A stretch of DNA of 64,000 nt from Corynebacterium sp. sy039 (GTDB taxonomy: Bacteria; Actinomycetota; Actinomycetes; Mycobacteriales; Mycobacteriaceae), in NCBI RefSeq assembly GCF_007904105.1, contig NZ_CP042325.1:930001-994000 (forward strand). The letters run 5' to 3'. The notes beneath the pieces were generated by a model. That model worked only from the letters and a program-made list of their open reading frames with translations. It searched no databases and was not told where the DNA came from. This document shows, piece after piece, positions 55,850-64,000 of this stretch (positions are counted from its first letter, which is position 1; the number at the start of each line of letters is the position of its first letter). The position numbers were made by a program, and so were the translations under genes.

Positions 55850-56536
55850 CTAGATTGGTTGGGCAAGATATTCGAGAATTGCTTTGACTCGACGATTTTC
55901 TTCTGTCGCTGGCAATTGTAGTTTCATAAAAATACTTGATACATGTTTGGCAACAGCGGCTTGAGAAAGAACAAGTTCTTTGCTGATTTCTCTATTTGAT
56001 TGTCCACGAGCCATTAAACCAAGGACTTCTTTCTCTCTAGGCGAAAGACTACCAAGACCAGTACGCTGTGCGGATATCAATGCACCAGCAACAGTCGGAT
56101 CAATGACTGTTCCTCCCGAAACTACCATATAAAGTGTGTCGAGAAAGTTCTTTACTTCAGATACTCTATCTTTGAGCAAATAACCTGTACCACTTGTAGC
56201 TTTATCAAAAAGTTCAACAGCATATGTGTGCGCGACATACTGACTCAGTACGATTATTCCTAGTTGAGGCCTAATTTTTCTAATTTCTAGTGCAGCACGT
56301 AGTCCGTCGTCGGTCATATTCGGTGGCATACGCACATCAGTAATCAATAGATCTGGTTCGCATTCATGGGATTGATCCTGAGTAAAAAACTCAAGCAATT
56401 CAGTAGCTGTACCTAGTTGCGCGATTACATGATGCCCACGACGCTCTAATAGTCCAGCTAATCCTTCTCTTAACAAGACGGAATCATCAGCAATAACAAT
56501 TGATAGCGGTTCAGTATGTATCTGTGCAGTATTCAT
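55850..56536 (-). CDS. LuxR-type response regulator
   Basis: 228 residues with a receiver domain (SIVIADDSVLLREGLAG, phospho-acceptor Asp in LLITDVRMPP, Lys in YLLKDRV) and an HTH (LSPREKEVLGLMARGQSNRE then ISKELVLSQAAVAKHVSSIF). It is the partner of the histidine kinase encoded just upstream and probably controls the divergent ABC exporter. Confidence 0.85.
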   Translation of the reverse strand: MNTAQIHTEPLSIVIADDSVLLREGLAGLLERRGHHVIAQLGTATELLEFFTQDQSHECEPDLLITDVRMPPNMTDDGLRAALEIRKIRPQLGIIVLSQYVAHTYAVELFDKATSGTGYLLKDRVSEVKNFLDTLYMVVSGGTVIDPTVAGALISAQRTGLGSLSPREKEVLGLMARGQSNREISKELVLSQAAVAKHVSSIFMKLQLPATEENRRVKAILEYLAQPI

Positions 56537-56550
56537 GATTAGTGATGTCC

Positions 56551-57309
56551 TTATGTGTCCATATATGGCGTGAAAGAAGAAATAGCGCTTTGTCCACGTT
56601 CGAGCAAGAGGGGAATAGTGCCGATTATTTGGGTGGGACCACCTGATGGTGAGTTTAAGGTGAGCGTACCACCAAAAGAATCAAGTCGTTCTGCTAAACC
56701 ATGAATTCCACGACCAGGAATAATGCGTGCGCCACCTGATCCTTCGTCGACAACAGAAATTTTTAGATCTTGGTCTGTTGTAATAAGCACAGAAACACGT
56801 TTATTTGGTGCATATTTGGCAGCATTAGTGAGCGCTTCAGTGGCAAAGAAATAGCCAGCAGCTAGAACACTAGGCGATAAAACTGGAAGAGGATGAGGGG
56901 CATAAACATGAATATGATTGCCATATTTACTCGCGGCTTCACTAATTGCTGCCACTAAACCACGATCGCGCAAAATGTGCGGTGGAATACCACGAACAGT
57001 TTCACGCAATGCGGCAAGACCATGATGAATATCATTTTTGGCCGCTTCAATTAATTGAGCACTTTCTCCCTGAGCGTCTAAGGAGGCTTCTCCTAGTTTT
57101 ATAGCTGCTGCAACGAGATACTGCTGTGCGCCATCATGGAGATCACGTTCGATGCGTTGGCGCTCGCGTTCATAGGCATCGGCAATTTTACGGCGCGAGG
57201 CAGTTAGTTCCGCTATTCTTTCTGCTTGAGTCTTTTCTGCAGAGTATGTGCCTCGACCATCGACATTGCTTAATCGACGATCTAACAAGCGATTGAATAG
57301 TCGCAGCAT
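56551..57309 (-). CDS. Sensor histidine kinase, soluble short form
   Basis: 252 residues with the HisKA_3 phospho-site RERQRIERDLHDGAQQYLVA and the ATPase domain (..FFATEALTNAAKYAPNKRVS.. and GRGIHGLAERL). No membrane helix precedes it, so unlike most members it must sense through a partner or in the cytoplasm. AGGAGGAAT precedes the ATG. An upstream coding remnant for a membrane part is not visible. The FtsX-like exporter next door is a candidate sensing partner, as in Bce-type systems. Confidence 0.85.
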   Translation of the reverse strand: MLRLFNRLLDRRLSNVDGRGTYSAEKTQAERIAELTASRRKIADAYERERQRIERDLHDGAQQYLVAAAIKLGEASLDAQGESAQLIEAAKNDIHHGLAALRETVRGIPPHILRDRGLVAAISEAASKYGNHIHVYAPHPLPVLSPSVLAAGYFFATEALTNAAKYAPNKRVSVLITTDQDLKISVVDEGSGGARIIPGRGIHGLAERLDSFGGTLTLNSPSGGPTQIIGTIPLLLERGQSAISSFTPYMDT

Positions 57310-57519
57310 ATTCCTCCTGCCTATGTGCCCTTATGCCGTTGATAGTTGCGAGTTATTCTCGTTACTTTTCTTAGAATCTAAGGATAATGCTATTGCGCAT
57401 TTAGATTTATTACACCACACAGCATCATAGTCATGAACATGGGGGTAGTGCTGGCACTACCTAAAAAATAATTGTGAGCAGTATGGCGCAAGGAAGGTTT
57501 TTCAACTGAAATAGGGGTC

Positions 57520-58221
57520 ATGAGTCAAACACTTCAACTACATGAGCTCACCAAGGAATTTGGTGGTGGTCCGGTACTATCCGGTATTTCTTTAACGATT
57601 AACGCTGGCGAGAGCGTAGCGATCATGGGTCCTTCTGGTTCGGGCAAATCAACCCTGTTGCATTGTATGTCAGGTATCTTGGTTCCTAGCAGTGGTTCTA
57701 TTACTTTTGGTGATACTCAGATCGGCACGATGACTGATAAACAACGCAGCAAAATCCGATTGCATAACTTTGGTTTCGTATTCCAGGATGGGCAGTTACT
57801 CCCTGAGCTATCTAATATGGAAAATGTTGCATTACCAGCAATGTTGGCAGGAGTAAGTAGAAACAAAGCAAAACAACATGCCCAACATCTACTTGACCAA
57901 CTGGGCATCGGAAACTTGGCACAGCGTCGTCCTGGTCAGATCTCCGGCGGACAAGCACAACGCGTAGCCATTGCGCGTGCGCTAGTAACACAACCTGCAA
58001 TCATCTTTGCTGATGAACCGACCGGTGCATTAGATCAAAGTACCGGTCATGAAGTAATGCAGCTATTGACCACCATGACTAAGACAACTGGGTCAACATT
58101 AATCATGGTGACCCATGATGCAAACGTTGCGCAATGGTTAGATCGGCTTGTTGAAATTCGAGACGGCATTATTCACTCTGATCGTCGATTAACTCAGCGT
58201 ACTGTGCGACAGGAGAACTGA
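57520..58221 (+). CDS. ABC ATPase (BceA/MacB-like)
   Basis: 233 residues with Walker [13 protein letters not shown]-loop [12 protein letters not shown], signature [15 protein letters not shown], Walker [12 protein letters not shown] and H-loop VTHDAN. It is divergent from the two-component genes and one base before the permease start, forming a Bce-like set that probably handles cell-wall-active peptides. Confidence 0.85.
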   Translation: MSQTLQLHELTKEFGGGPVLSGISLTINAGESVAIMGPSGSGKSTLLHCMSGILVPSSGSITFGDTQIGTMTDKQRSKIRLHNFGFVFQDGQLLPELSNMENVALPAMLAGVSRNKAKQHAQHLLDQLGIGNLAQRRPGQISGGQAQRVAIARALVTQPAIIFADEPTGALDQSTGHEVMQLLTTMTKTTGSTLIMVTHDANVAQWLDRLVEIRDGIIHSDRRLTQRTVRQEN

Positions 58222-58222
58222 G

Positions 58223-59644
58223 ATGAAAACTGCGCAATTAGTTTGGGATCTCCAAAAAGCTAGTATCCGTAATCGTGAAGGCACAGGGCTGATTAATATA
58301 TTCGCCATTGTGTCAATGATTGTTAGTGCTTTTTTCTCGTTTATCGTTGTTGGCGGCACCTGGATGTTTTACCAGAGAATGAATCATCCAGAAGCAGCAA
58401 GTGCAGCAATGAAACAAATGTGGGCAGAGGATCCTAAAGACGCACGTATATTTCTGGCTATATTCTTATGGTTAGCTGTCATAGCGTGTAGTTTTCTCTT
58501 TCCAGCTATTTTCAGTCTTACGGCGCAATCTGCAGTATTGGGGGCTTCGGCACGTGAACGTCGCTTAGCTGTGTTAAGGCTCGTCGGTCTATCCGCAACT
58601 GATATTACGGCTATGGCACTGATAGAAGCAGCCATCCAGTCTTTCATTGGTATTTTTCTTGGCTTTTTACTGAGCGTGGTGTCGCTACCGCTGTTTACGA
58701 AACTGTCTTTCCAAGGCAAAAATATCAGTGTTTCTGAGATGCTTCTCCCTTGGTGGGGTGATGTTTCAGTGGCGGTTATTTTAATGTTGCTCAGCGTCGT
58801 TGCTTCTTTTATCGGCATACAACGAGTGCGAGTAACTCCTTTGGGCGTTGCAAAGCGAGAGATACCTGCAGCAATGAAAGCATGGCGGTTGTTTGTTTTT
58901 ATTGCACTTATTGTGATTGTGTTCGTCGTCTTAAACAGCATAAGTATTGGAAGGCCATCAGCATGGGCGATGATGATCTTTTTCTTGATGCTGCTGATCA
59001 ACGCGCTAGGCATAAATCTTGTTGTGCCATTCATTTTGCAGTTCCTTGCTTATCTTGCTTCCTTCTTACCAGGAACTGCGCATTTTATTGCTTGTCGACG
59101 TATCAGCGCTAATGCTCGGTTGGTGTGGCGTCGTAGCAGTGCTCTTGCATTCTTTGGCGTGCTATCTGGTTATATGGTGGGTTCGCCGCTGGGAGATGGA
59201 AACATTTCTGATTTGCTAGGCGAAGACAATACCAGTGGCAGAATCATGTTTGGTGATATTAACACTGGTATCCTGCTCACACTTGCTTTTGGTTTTACCA
59301 TCAGTGCAGTATCCATTTTCCTTGGACAAGCCAATGACATCTTTGAGCAAGCAGAATTATCGCGTTCTTTGCAACTAATCGGAATGAGAAAATCCCTGCA
59401 ATCTGCAATTGCCTATGCAAATATCATGGGGCCAATTATCGTAGTGAGTCTTTTTGGTTTTTGCATTGGAGCGCTGTTGAGTGTCGCCATTTTTTCCAAT
59501 AGTATGGGCACCGATGATTTCCATCTACAGTTAATCAACGCTGGGGTATTACTCGGGCTTGGTTGGCTCACCACATTTTGTGCGGTATTAGCCACCCAAC
59601 CCTTGCGTAATAGAGTGCTGCGAAAAATGGACAGAAAAGAATAA
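58223..59644 (+). CDS. FtsX-like ABC permease (BceB-like)
   Basis: 473 residues with about ten hydrophobic segments. FtsX loops are seen in ..LGASARERRLAVLRLVGLSA.. and ..LSRSLQLIGMRKSLQ.. The large extracellular domain of classical BceB (~200 residues) is absent; the longest outside stretch is short. AGGAGAACTGAG precedes the ATG. It pairs with the ATPase and likely the kinase. The substrate is unknown. Confidence 0.8.
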   Translation: MKTAQLVWDLQKASIRNREGTGLINIFAIVSMIVSAFFSFIVVGGTWMFYQRMNHPEAASAAMKQMWAEDPKDARIFLAIFLWLAVIACSFLFPAIFSLTAQSAVLGASARERRLAVLRLVGLSATDITAMALIEAAIQSFIGIFLGFLLSVVSLPLFTKLSFQGKNISVSEMLLPWWGDVSVAVILMLLSVVASFIGIQRVRVTPLGVAKREIPAAMKAWRLFVFIALIVIVFVVLNSISIGRPSAWAMMIFFLMLLINALGINLVVPFILQFLAYLASFLPGTAHFIACRRISANARLVWRRSSALAFFGVLSGYMVGSPLGDGNISDLLGEDNTSGRIMFGDINTGILLTLAFGFTISAVSIFLGQANDIFEQAELSRSLQLIGMRKSLQSAIAYANIMGPIIVVSLFGFCIGALLSVAIFSNSMGTDDFHLQLINAGVLLGLGWLTTFCAVLATQPLRNRVLRKMDRKE

Positions 59645-59650
59645 GAATAA

Positions 59651-60997
59651 TTATGTGCGCTTTATTCGCCTAATGGCAGCGTCGATAAGCAAGAATAATA
59701 GTAGGCTTGCTGCAAAAAGTGGAGCTAGAGCGCAGTAACATAAGAGAAAAACAGTCCAGGCGATAACTAAACCAGTGGGTATATTTTTTAGACCGACTGG
59801 TTGTGGTAGTCGTCCTGGCTTTTTGTTTTTACCTCGATGCCACCACATTCGGTACCCTTGGAAAATCATGTAGAGCAATCCCAGCGCTGCCACAGCCAGG
59901 ACAAGCTGGTTTATCAGCCCGAAGAGCATACCCATATGCAGTTGGATAAGCCAATTTGTTAGTTTTGCGGCAAGTGGAATATCTGCGTAATTTACCTTAT
60001 CGACAAGCTGCGCAGTATGCGGATTAACAGAAATAGTAGAGTTAGCAAGTTTATATGGCTGACGTGTTTCTTTGATAGTCCAGGCTTGTTCTGGTTCCCC
60101 AATGCGAATATCGAGGATGCCCTTTAAGTGCTCTTGGCGCGCAGTGCGTACCATATCATCGACTCGCATATATTCTGCAGGCGAACTTTCGATGTTTTTC
60201 ACTATGTGATCCTCGTGGCAAGATGCGCCAGCAGGAATTTCATCTAGAGCTACCACAGGTTTTGGCTCCACCCAATTCAGTTGTGTGCGTAGGAGAGCGA
60301 TATTATTTCCTGCCACTAATGACCAGGTCAAACCAGTAATGGTTAGGAAAAGAAAGATAGGTAGTAACCATAAACCAAGCCGTGAATGTGCTGTGACGAG
60401 TCGTTTGCGCTGCGATAGAGGGCGTGTGTGGTCTTTCTTTTGTTTCTTAGTGCTCAACCATAAAAATAAGCCGAGGATACTGAGCATTCCCAACCATGAG
60501 GCAGCCGTTTCTGAGTAGAGGCGCCCAAGGTCGCCAAGCCATAGATTGCGATGCCCTTGTGAAAGCCAGGTGCGAATGGGCAGTGCTCGAGAACTACCAT
60601 ACTGAACCAGATCCCCTTTGATAGCAAGATCACCTGGATCGACAAAAACTGCTTGGGTGTAACTAGGACTAGGTAGACGAGGATCATGGAACAATACTCG
60701 AGTGGTGTCGCGTGGGTTATCAGATACTTGTATTCCGGCAAAGGAAAGCTCAGGATGAACTTTTTGTGCAGCTGCAATTTGAGCAGAAAGCGGTTGTGCT
60801 TGATGCGTGGAACTAGCAGTTAGTTGCTCTCGGTACACAATTTTTTCAATTGACGGTGCTAGTGCATAGAAAAAACCGCTGACCGTAGCAACTATGAGCA
60901 GCGGTGCGACGAAAATCCCGGCAATACTGTGCATACGCGCTAATCCAGCGCGAAATCGCATTGCTTGGGGTTGGGAAAAAGATAAGAACGTAGACAC
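59651..60997 (-). CDS. PepSY-associated membrane protein (PiuB-like)
   Basis: 448 residues with a helix near 25-50 (HSIAGIFVAPLLIVATVSGF), a PepSY-like outer region, a helix pair near 165-185 and 205-225 (..HSRLGLWLLPIFLFLTITGL), a second outer region and three helices at the end. PiuB-like proteins are linked to iron or heme uptake and ferric reduction, with His ligands in helices (RMHSIAG, WSLVAG..). The start is GTG with no strong site; an ATG twelve codons in is possible. It converges on the ABC permease. Confidence 0.75.
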   Translation of the reverse strand: MSTFLSFSQPQAMRFRAGLARMHSIAGIFVAPLLIVATVSGFFYALAPSIEKIVYREQLTASSTHQAQPLSAQIAAAQKVHPELSFAGIQVSDNPRDTTRVLFHDPRLPSPSYTQAVFVDPGDLAIKGDLVQYGSSRALPIRTWLSQGHRNLWLGDLGRLYSETAASWLGMLSILGLFLWLSTKKQKKDHTRPLSQRKRLVTAHSRLGLWLLPIFLFLTITGLTWSLVAGNNIALLRTQLNWVEPKPVVALDEIPAGASCHEDHIVKNIESSPAEYMRVDDMVRTARQEHLKGILDIRIGEPEQAWTIKETRQPYKLANSTISVNPHTAQLVDKVNYADIPLAAKLTNWLIQLHMGMLFGLINQLVLAVAALGLLYMIFQGYRMWWHRGKNKKPGRLPQPVGLKNIPTGLVIAWTVFLLCYCALAPLFAASLLLFLLIDAAIRRIKRT

Positions 60998-61103
60998 GTA
61001 TAGATGTCGGATAGGTGTAGTGAAAAGTTCCCAACTAAAGCTGGTCGTAAAAAGTTAGGTAGAGAAAATTATGCGTACAACCAGCGTAGGGGCCGTATCG
61101 TGA

Positions 61104-62816
61104 TTATGTGAAATCGCTTACCTTTCCGCTGCCGCCGAGGAGCCAAGACATCACAATAGCTCCTGGATCGACGACTCCTATGGCAGCGTCACCAACATAA
61201 CTAGCGCGACCTTTCTTTGCTGCCATATTACGAGTGCTCTTAGCACCTTCCGTTGCGGCACGATAGCAGTGTTCTAGCAATTGAGCAAAATTGGTGCAGC
61301 CTTGTTCTTGTGTTTGTTTAGCTGTATGGGCAGCAGGTGCTAATGCGTCTACCAAGGTATTGTCGCCGGGTTGAGCTCCGCCGAGCTCGGTAATAGCGTT
61401 GAGTGCTGCGCTAAGGCCAGTGCTAAGACCTATAACGTCATTATGCGCTGTATGCATTGCAGCAGCTAGTTCTCGGAAAAGTGTACCGAATACGGCACCA
61501 GATGTGCCGCCCGCGCGGATGAATAATCGCTGTGCTAGTGCTTCAAGAACATCGGCATTGCTGCCTCGAAGTGGTAAATCAATAGTGCCAAAGGCTGCTG
61601 CCATATTGTCACCGAAGTCGCCGTCGCCAGCTAAGCGATCGAGTTCGCTAAGTTGAGAAATAGCGCCTTGAACTCTACTAATAAAGTTGCTCAACCAAGT
61701 ATTTTCAGTACCGTCGGATGGTAATGCGTCGTCGAAGTGCATAGTTGCAGCGCTATATTCAATAGGGTGTTCTTTGTCGCCGGCAATCACTCGTGGCCAA
61801 TTTGGGGCGCTAGTAGGGGCATCAAGCAGTTGGATGATTTCATCTGTGCTGCGCGTTAGCGTTATGGAAACACCTGCCATATTCATTGCAGTAACATAAC
61901 TGCCCACTAAGGCACGGCGAAGATGAATGCCTTGGGCAGCTAATTGCTCTACGACGCAGCCAAAAATAAGTGATAGCTCTAATGCTGTTGTCCCGCCCAA
62001 ACCATTGACAATGCAAATAAGTTCTTTCTCATCGTGATTGAGTTCTAGCCCACGCATGATGTCGTCGAGAAGCTGTGCAACGATTTCTTGAGCGGCTTTG
62101 CTGTCAACGCGTTCCACGCCACGCTCACCGTGAATACCTACTCCGACCTCCATTTTTCCATGAGGAAGATCAAAGGTAGTGCGACCATGAGTTGGATTGT
62201 GTCCGGGAGCGAGCGCAACTGCCATACTACGAGAATTATCGGCAACCCATTGTCCAATGCGTGCTACTTCACTCAGGTTATCTCCACGCTGAGCAGCAGC
62301 ACCAGCAATTTTTTCTACGAGGATAGTTGCTGCGGTACCGCGTCGTCCTGGTCTAGTATCGTCATCACCCAGGTCGGTAGCAACATCATCAGCGACGAGA
62401 ATGACGGCGGTATCTACGTCGTGTGTGGCTTGGCGTGCTACATGAAAATTCATGACATCACCGGTGTAGTTTTTGACGATGTGCACTACACCAGCACCTT
62501 GGTCTGCCCACCGTGTTGCTTGAGTAATCTGAACTGCATTTGGTGAAGTAAAAAGTAGACCTGGGCACACGGCGCTGAGCATGCCGCTACCGAGAAATCC
62601 TGCGTGCAGTGGTTCATGCCCAGAACCACCTCCTGACACAAGCGCTACAGCCGGTGCACCAGCATCGGTAGTGATAGGGGAGGTACGACCAATAAAACCA
62701 TTGTCATGCCAAGATGCATCGGGATGTCCAGCAATGAAACCGCCTAATGCCTCAGGTAGAAATTGTGCAGGATCATTGCGAAACGATGCGGTCGATTGAT
62801 TGTGCGAGGTGTTCAT
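61104..62816 (-). CDS. Dihydroxyacetone kinase, DhaK-DhaL fusion
   Basis: 570 residues. The N-terminal DhaK domain has the covalent His in SGGGSGHEPLHAGFLG and ..GDDDTRPGRRG.., the C-terminal DhaL domain has the Mg-binding LAGDGDFGDNM. It phosphorylates dihydroxyacetone with ATP. The fused form is typical of ATP-dependent enzymes, not of PTS-linked DhaKLM. The start overlaps the ltbR stop region; CGGAGG stands close to the ATG, with a GTG six codons upstream as alternative. Confidence 0.9.
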   Translation of the reverse strand: MNTSHNQSTASFRNDPAQFLPEALGGFIAGHPDASWHDNGFIGRTSPITTDAGAPAVALVSGGGSGHEPLHAGFLGSGMLSAVCPGLLFTSPNAVQITQATRWADQGAGVVHIVKNYTGDVMNFHVARQATHDVDTAVILVADDVATDLGDDDTRPGRRGTAATILVEKIAGAAAQRGDNLSEVARIGQWVADNSRSMAVALAPGHNPTHGRTTFDLPHGKMEVGVGIHGERGVERVDSKAAQEIVAQLLDDIMRGLELNHDEKELICIVNGLGGTTALELSLIFGCVVEQLAAQGIHLRRALVGSYVTAMNMAGVSITLTRSTDEIIQLLDAPTSAPNWPRVIAGDKEHPIEYSAATMHFDDALPSDGTENTWLSNFISRVQGAISQLSELDRLAGDGDFGDNMAAAFGTIDLPLRGSNADVLEALAQRLFIRAGGTSGAVFGTLFRELAAAMHTAHNDVIGLSTGLSAALNAITELGGAQPGDNTLVDALAPAAHTAKQTQEQGCTNFAQLLEHCYRAATEGAKSTRNMAAKKGRASYVGDAAIGVVDPGAIVMSWLLGGSGKVSDFT

Positions 62817-62833
62817 ACCCTCCGAGAGTAACA

Positions 62834-63613
62834 CTACTGCGCTAAGAGCGCAGTAACATTATTAGCTGCTTGTATGAGTTGTTCTGCCCACAGTTGTCCC
62901 GGTGATGGCTTAAGCCTTTCCGACGGACCGGAAATGGATAGCACAGCGATAAGTTGTTTGGCGGAGTCAAAAATTGGGGCAGAGCAGCTCGCTAAACCTA
63001 TTTCTCGTTCGGATATTGATTCTGCCCACCCTTTCTGTCTGATTGTTTCCAAATCACTTGGAGTGATGTGCTGTGCAGCAGGTAGGATGCGTTCACTGAG
63101 TTCTGATGAACCATAAGCGAGAAATACTTTTGCTGCGGAGCCTGCTTGGAGGGTAAGTCGTGTACCTACCGGTACTGTGTTTTGCAATCCTGAGTCTGGT
63201 TCTTGAGCTGCAATACACATTCGTGTTGTACCAGCTAATTGATAGAGTTGTACCGATTCATGAGTGGTGTCCATGAGACGGGTCATTGTGTTATGCGCGG
63301 CGTCGATAAGCCTGGTGGAGTGCTGATTAGTCAGTGATGCTAATGCAGTACCAATGCGCCATCGACCATCGCTACCGCGAGTAAGAAGATGATGTGCTTC
63401 GAGGGCAGTAGCTAAGCGATGCGCTGTTGCACGTGGCAATTGTGTCTCTTGTGCAAGTTCAGCGAGGGAACGCGGTTGCCCGGCAACGCTAAACATAATG
63501 AGAACTGCTCGGTCAAGCACTTTAATTCCACTTGTCGCATGTTCAATATCGGCAGATATGGCAGTGCTGTCATGATGCGTGTGTTTCTCGGAAGGTATGT
63601 TAAGCTGTCCCAT
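62834..63613 (-). CDS. ltbR: IclR-type regulator LtbR of leucine/tryptophan genes
   Basis: 259 residues with HTH RSLAELAQETQLPRATAHRL and the IclR effector domain (..SISEREIGLASCSAPIFDS..). It is divergent from leuC, as LtbR is in C. glutamicum, where it represses leuB, leuCD and the trp genes. A palindrome overlaps its start. dhaK follows immediately, probably by readthrough. The recognition is from sequence likeness and context together. Confidence 0.9.
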   Translation of the reverse strand: MGQLNIPSEKHTHHDSTAISADIEHATSGIKVLDRAVLIMFSVAGQPRSLAELAQETQLPRATAHRLATALEAHHLLTRGSDGRWRIGTALASLTNQHSTRLIDAAHNTMTRLMDTTHESVQLYQLAGTTRMCIAAQEPDSGLQNTVPVGTRLTLQAGSAAKVFLAYGSSELSERILPAAQHITPSDLETIRQKGWAESISEREIGLASCSAPIFDSAKQLIAVLSISGPSERLKPSPGQLWAEQLIQAANNVTALLAQ

Positions 63614-63645
63614 ATTGTGATATTATATATCTCAATATATGGGAT
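63608..63645. promoter_or_regulatory. Palindromic operator candidate for LtbR
   Basis: TCCCATATTGTGATAT and ATATCTCAATATATGGGA form an imperfect inverted repeat covering the ltbR start codon, within the divergent ltbR-leuC region. This suits autoregulation and leuC control. Confidence 0.6.
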
Positions 63646-63750
63646 TAGCAATTGGTGAGTACGCAATAAAAGAGTCTCGCTATGAGCACAATCCCAGGTT
63701 CATTATAAAAGACAATAACAAGACGTAATGAGATGAATGAGGTGCTTTCC

Positions 63751-64000
63751 ATGACCAGCCCCATGGATTCCCATGATAATACACATAAGCCAGGTCAAGA
63801 GGGGAAAAATAAACTAACCCTTGCTGAAAAAGTATGGCGCGATCATATTGTTTCTCAAGGCAAACAGGGCGACCCTGATCTTATTTTCATTGACCTGCAA
63901 TTATTGCATGAGGTTACCTCACCACAAGCCTTTGATGGTTTACGCTTGGCAGGGCGTACAATACGTCACCCTGAATTACATCTAGCAACCGAAGATCATA
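63751..64000 (+). CDS. leuC: 3-isopropylmalate dehydratase large subunit, 5' part (cut by window edge)
   Basis: The first 83 codons are present: an extension of about 20 residues ([20 protein letters not shown]), then [18 protein letters not shown] and [20 protein letters not shown], typical of LeuC. With LeuD it isomerises isopropylmalate in leucine synthesis. GAGGTG lies before the ATG; an in-frame ATG 18 bases upstream is possible. The iron-sulfur cysteines are beyond the window. Confidence 0.9.
   Translation, partial: MTSPMDSHDNTHKPGQEGKNKLTLAEKVWRDHIVSQGKQGDPDLIFIDLQLLHEVTSPQAFDGLRLAGRTIRHPELHLATEDH

Noticed and set aside
61044..61062. TTAGGTAGAGAAAATTA upstream of the PepSY gene, resembling a DtxR box
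   Set aside because: Only the first half matches the consensus; about half of the positions agree, near chance.
1..64000. CRISPR array
   Set aside because: No regularly spaced repeats and no cas gene seen; the hsdS repeats are only two full copies inside a gene.

Overview
The window looks like a chromosome segment of a Corynebacterium, most likely a species with low GC for the genus. The anchor is the right edge: an IclR-type regulator matching corynebacterial LtbR sits divergent to the start of leuC, and a tRNA-Glu(CTC) gene lies about 41 kb to its left. From memory, in C. glutamicum these two loci are close together. If that holds here, most of the DNA between them is accessory.

Layout. 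1-3.8 kb: remnant of a phage-like replication module (sigma-like protein, shortened DUF2800 gene, DUF2815 gene, small membrane protein). Left of it is an unknown gene interrupted by a 197-bp MITE-like element. 4.7-7 kb: a macro-domain protein and an Abi-family HEPN protein with a possible upstream non-coding RNA. 7-13.4 kb: oxidoreductase, ABC exporter, XRE regulator and MFS pump. 13.6-19.6 kb: two more ABC transporters, the first behind a promoter with a G10 tract. 19.7-21.5 kb: an SOS-type UmuC-like polymerase and YolD-like protein with a LexA box. 21.6-23.7 kb: tRNA-Glu, a secreted esterase and a DUF4143 gene fragment. 23.7-31.2 kb: type I restriction-modification (hsdM, hsdS, hsdR plus a metallopeptidase), with hsdM out of frame at a C9 tract. 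31.4-36.6 kb: LysR, alcohol dehydrogenase, acetyltransferase, FMN monooxygenase with flavin reductase, TetR. 36.7-45.3 kb: an uncharacterised catabolic cluster (SDR, NCS1 permease, ALDH, LysR, flavin monooxygenase, Rid protein, DUF1028, M20 amidohydrolase). 45.4-50.6 kb: a lactococcin-972-type bacteriocin locus, also behind a G10 promoter. 50.6-59.6 kb: DapA-like enzyme, frameshifted AAA ATPase, secreted protease, sortase-like lipoprotein, and a two-component system with an ABC exporter. 59.7-64 kb: PepSY protein, dihydroxyacetone kinase, ltbR and leuC.

The most striking signal is homopolymer-based switching. Two ABC-export operons about 33 kb apart share the same promoter design: TTGNNN, nine bases, G10, then a -10-like hexamer starting at the next base. 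In both, the spacer is 19 nt, so losing two G would give 17 nt. A third tract, C9 inside hsdM, sets the reading frame: one more C gives an 816-residue HsdM that reaches hsdS. An A7 tract breaks an AAA ATPase gene in the same way. Together these suggest a locus where bacteriocin/ABC export and DNA methylation could each be switched on and off. All this is read from one sequence, so tract-length variation is inferred, not observed.
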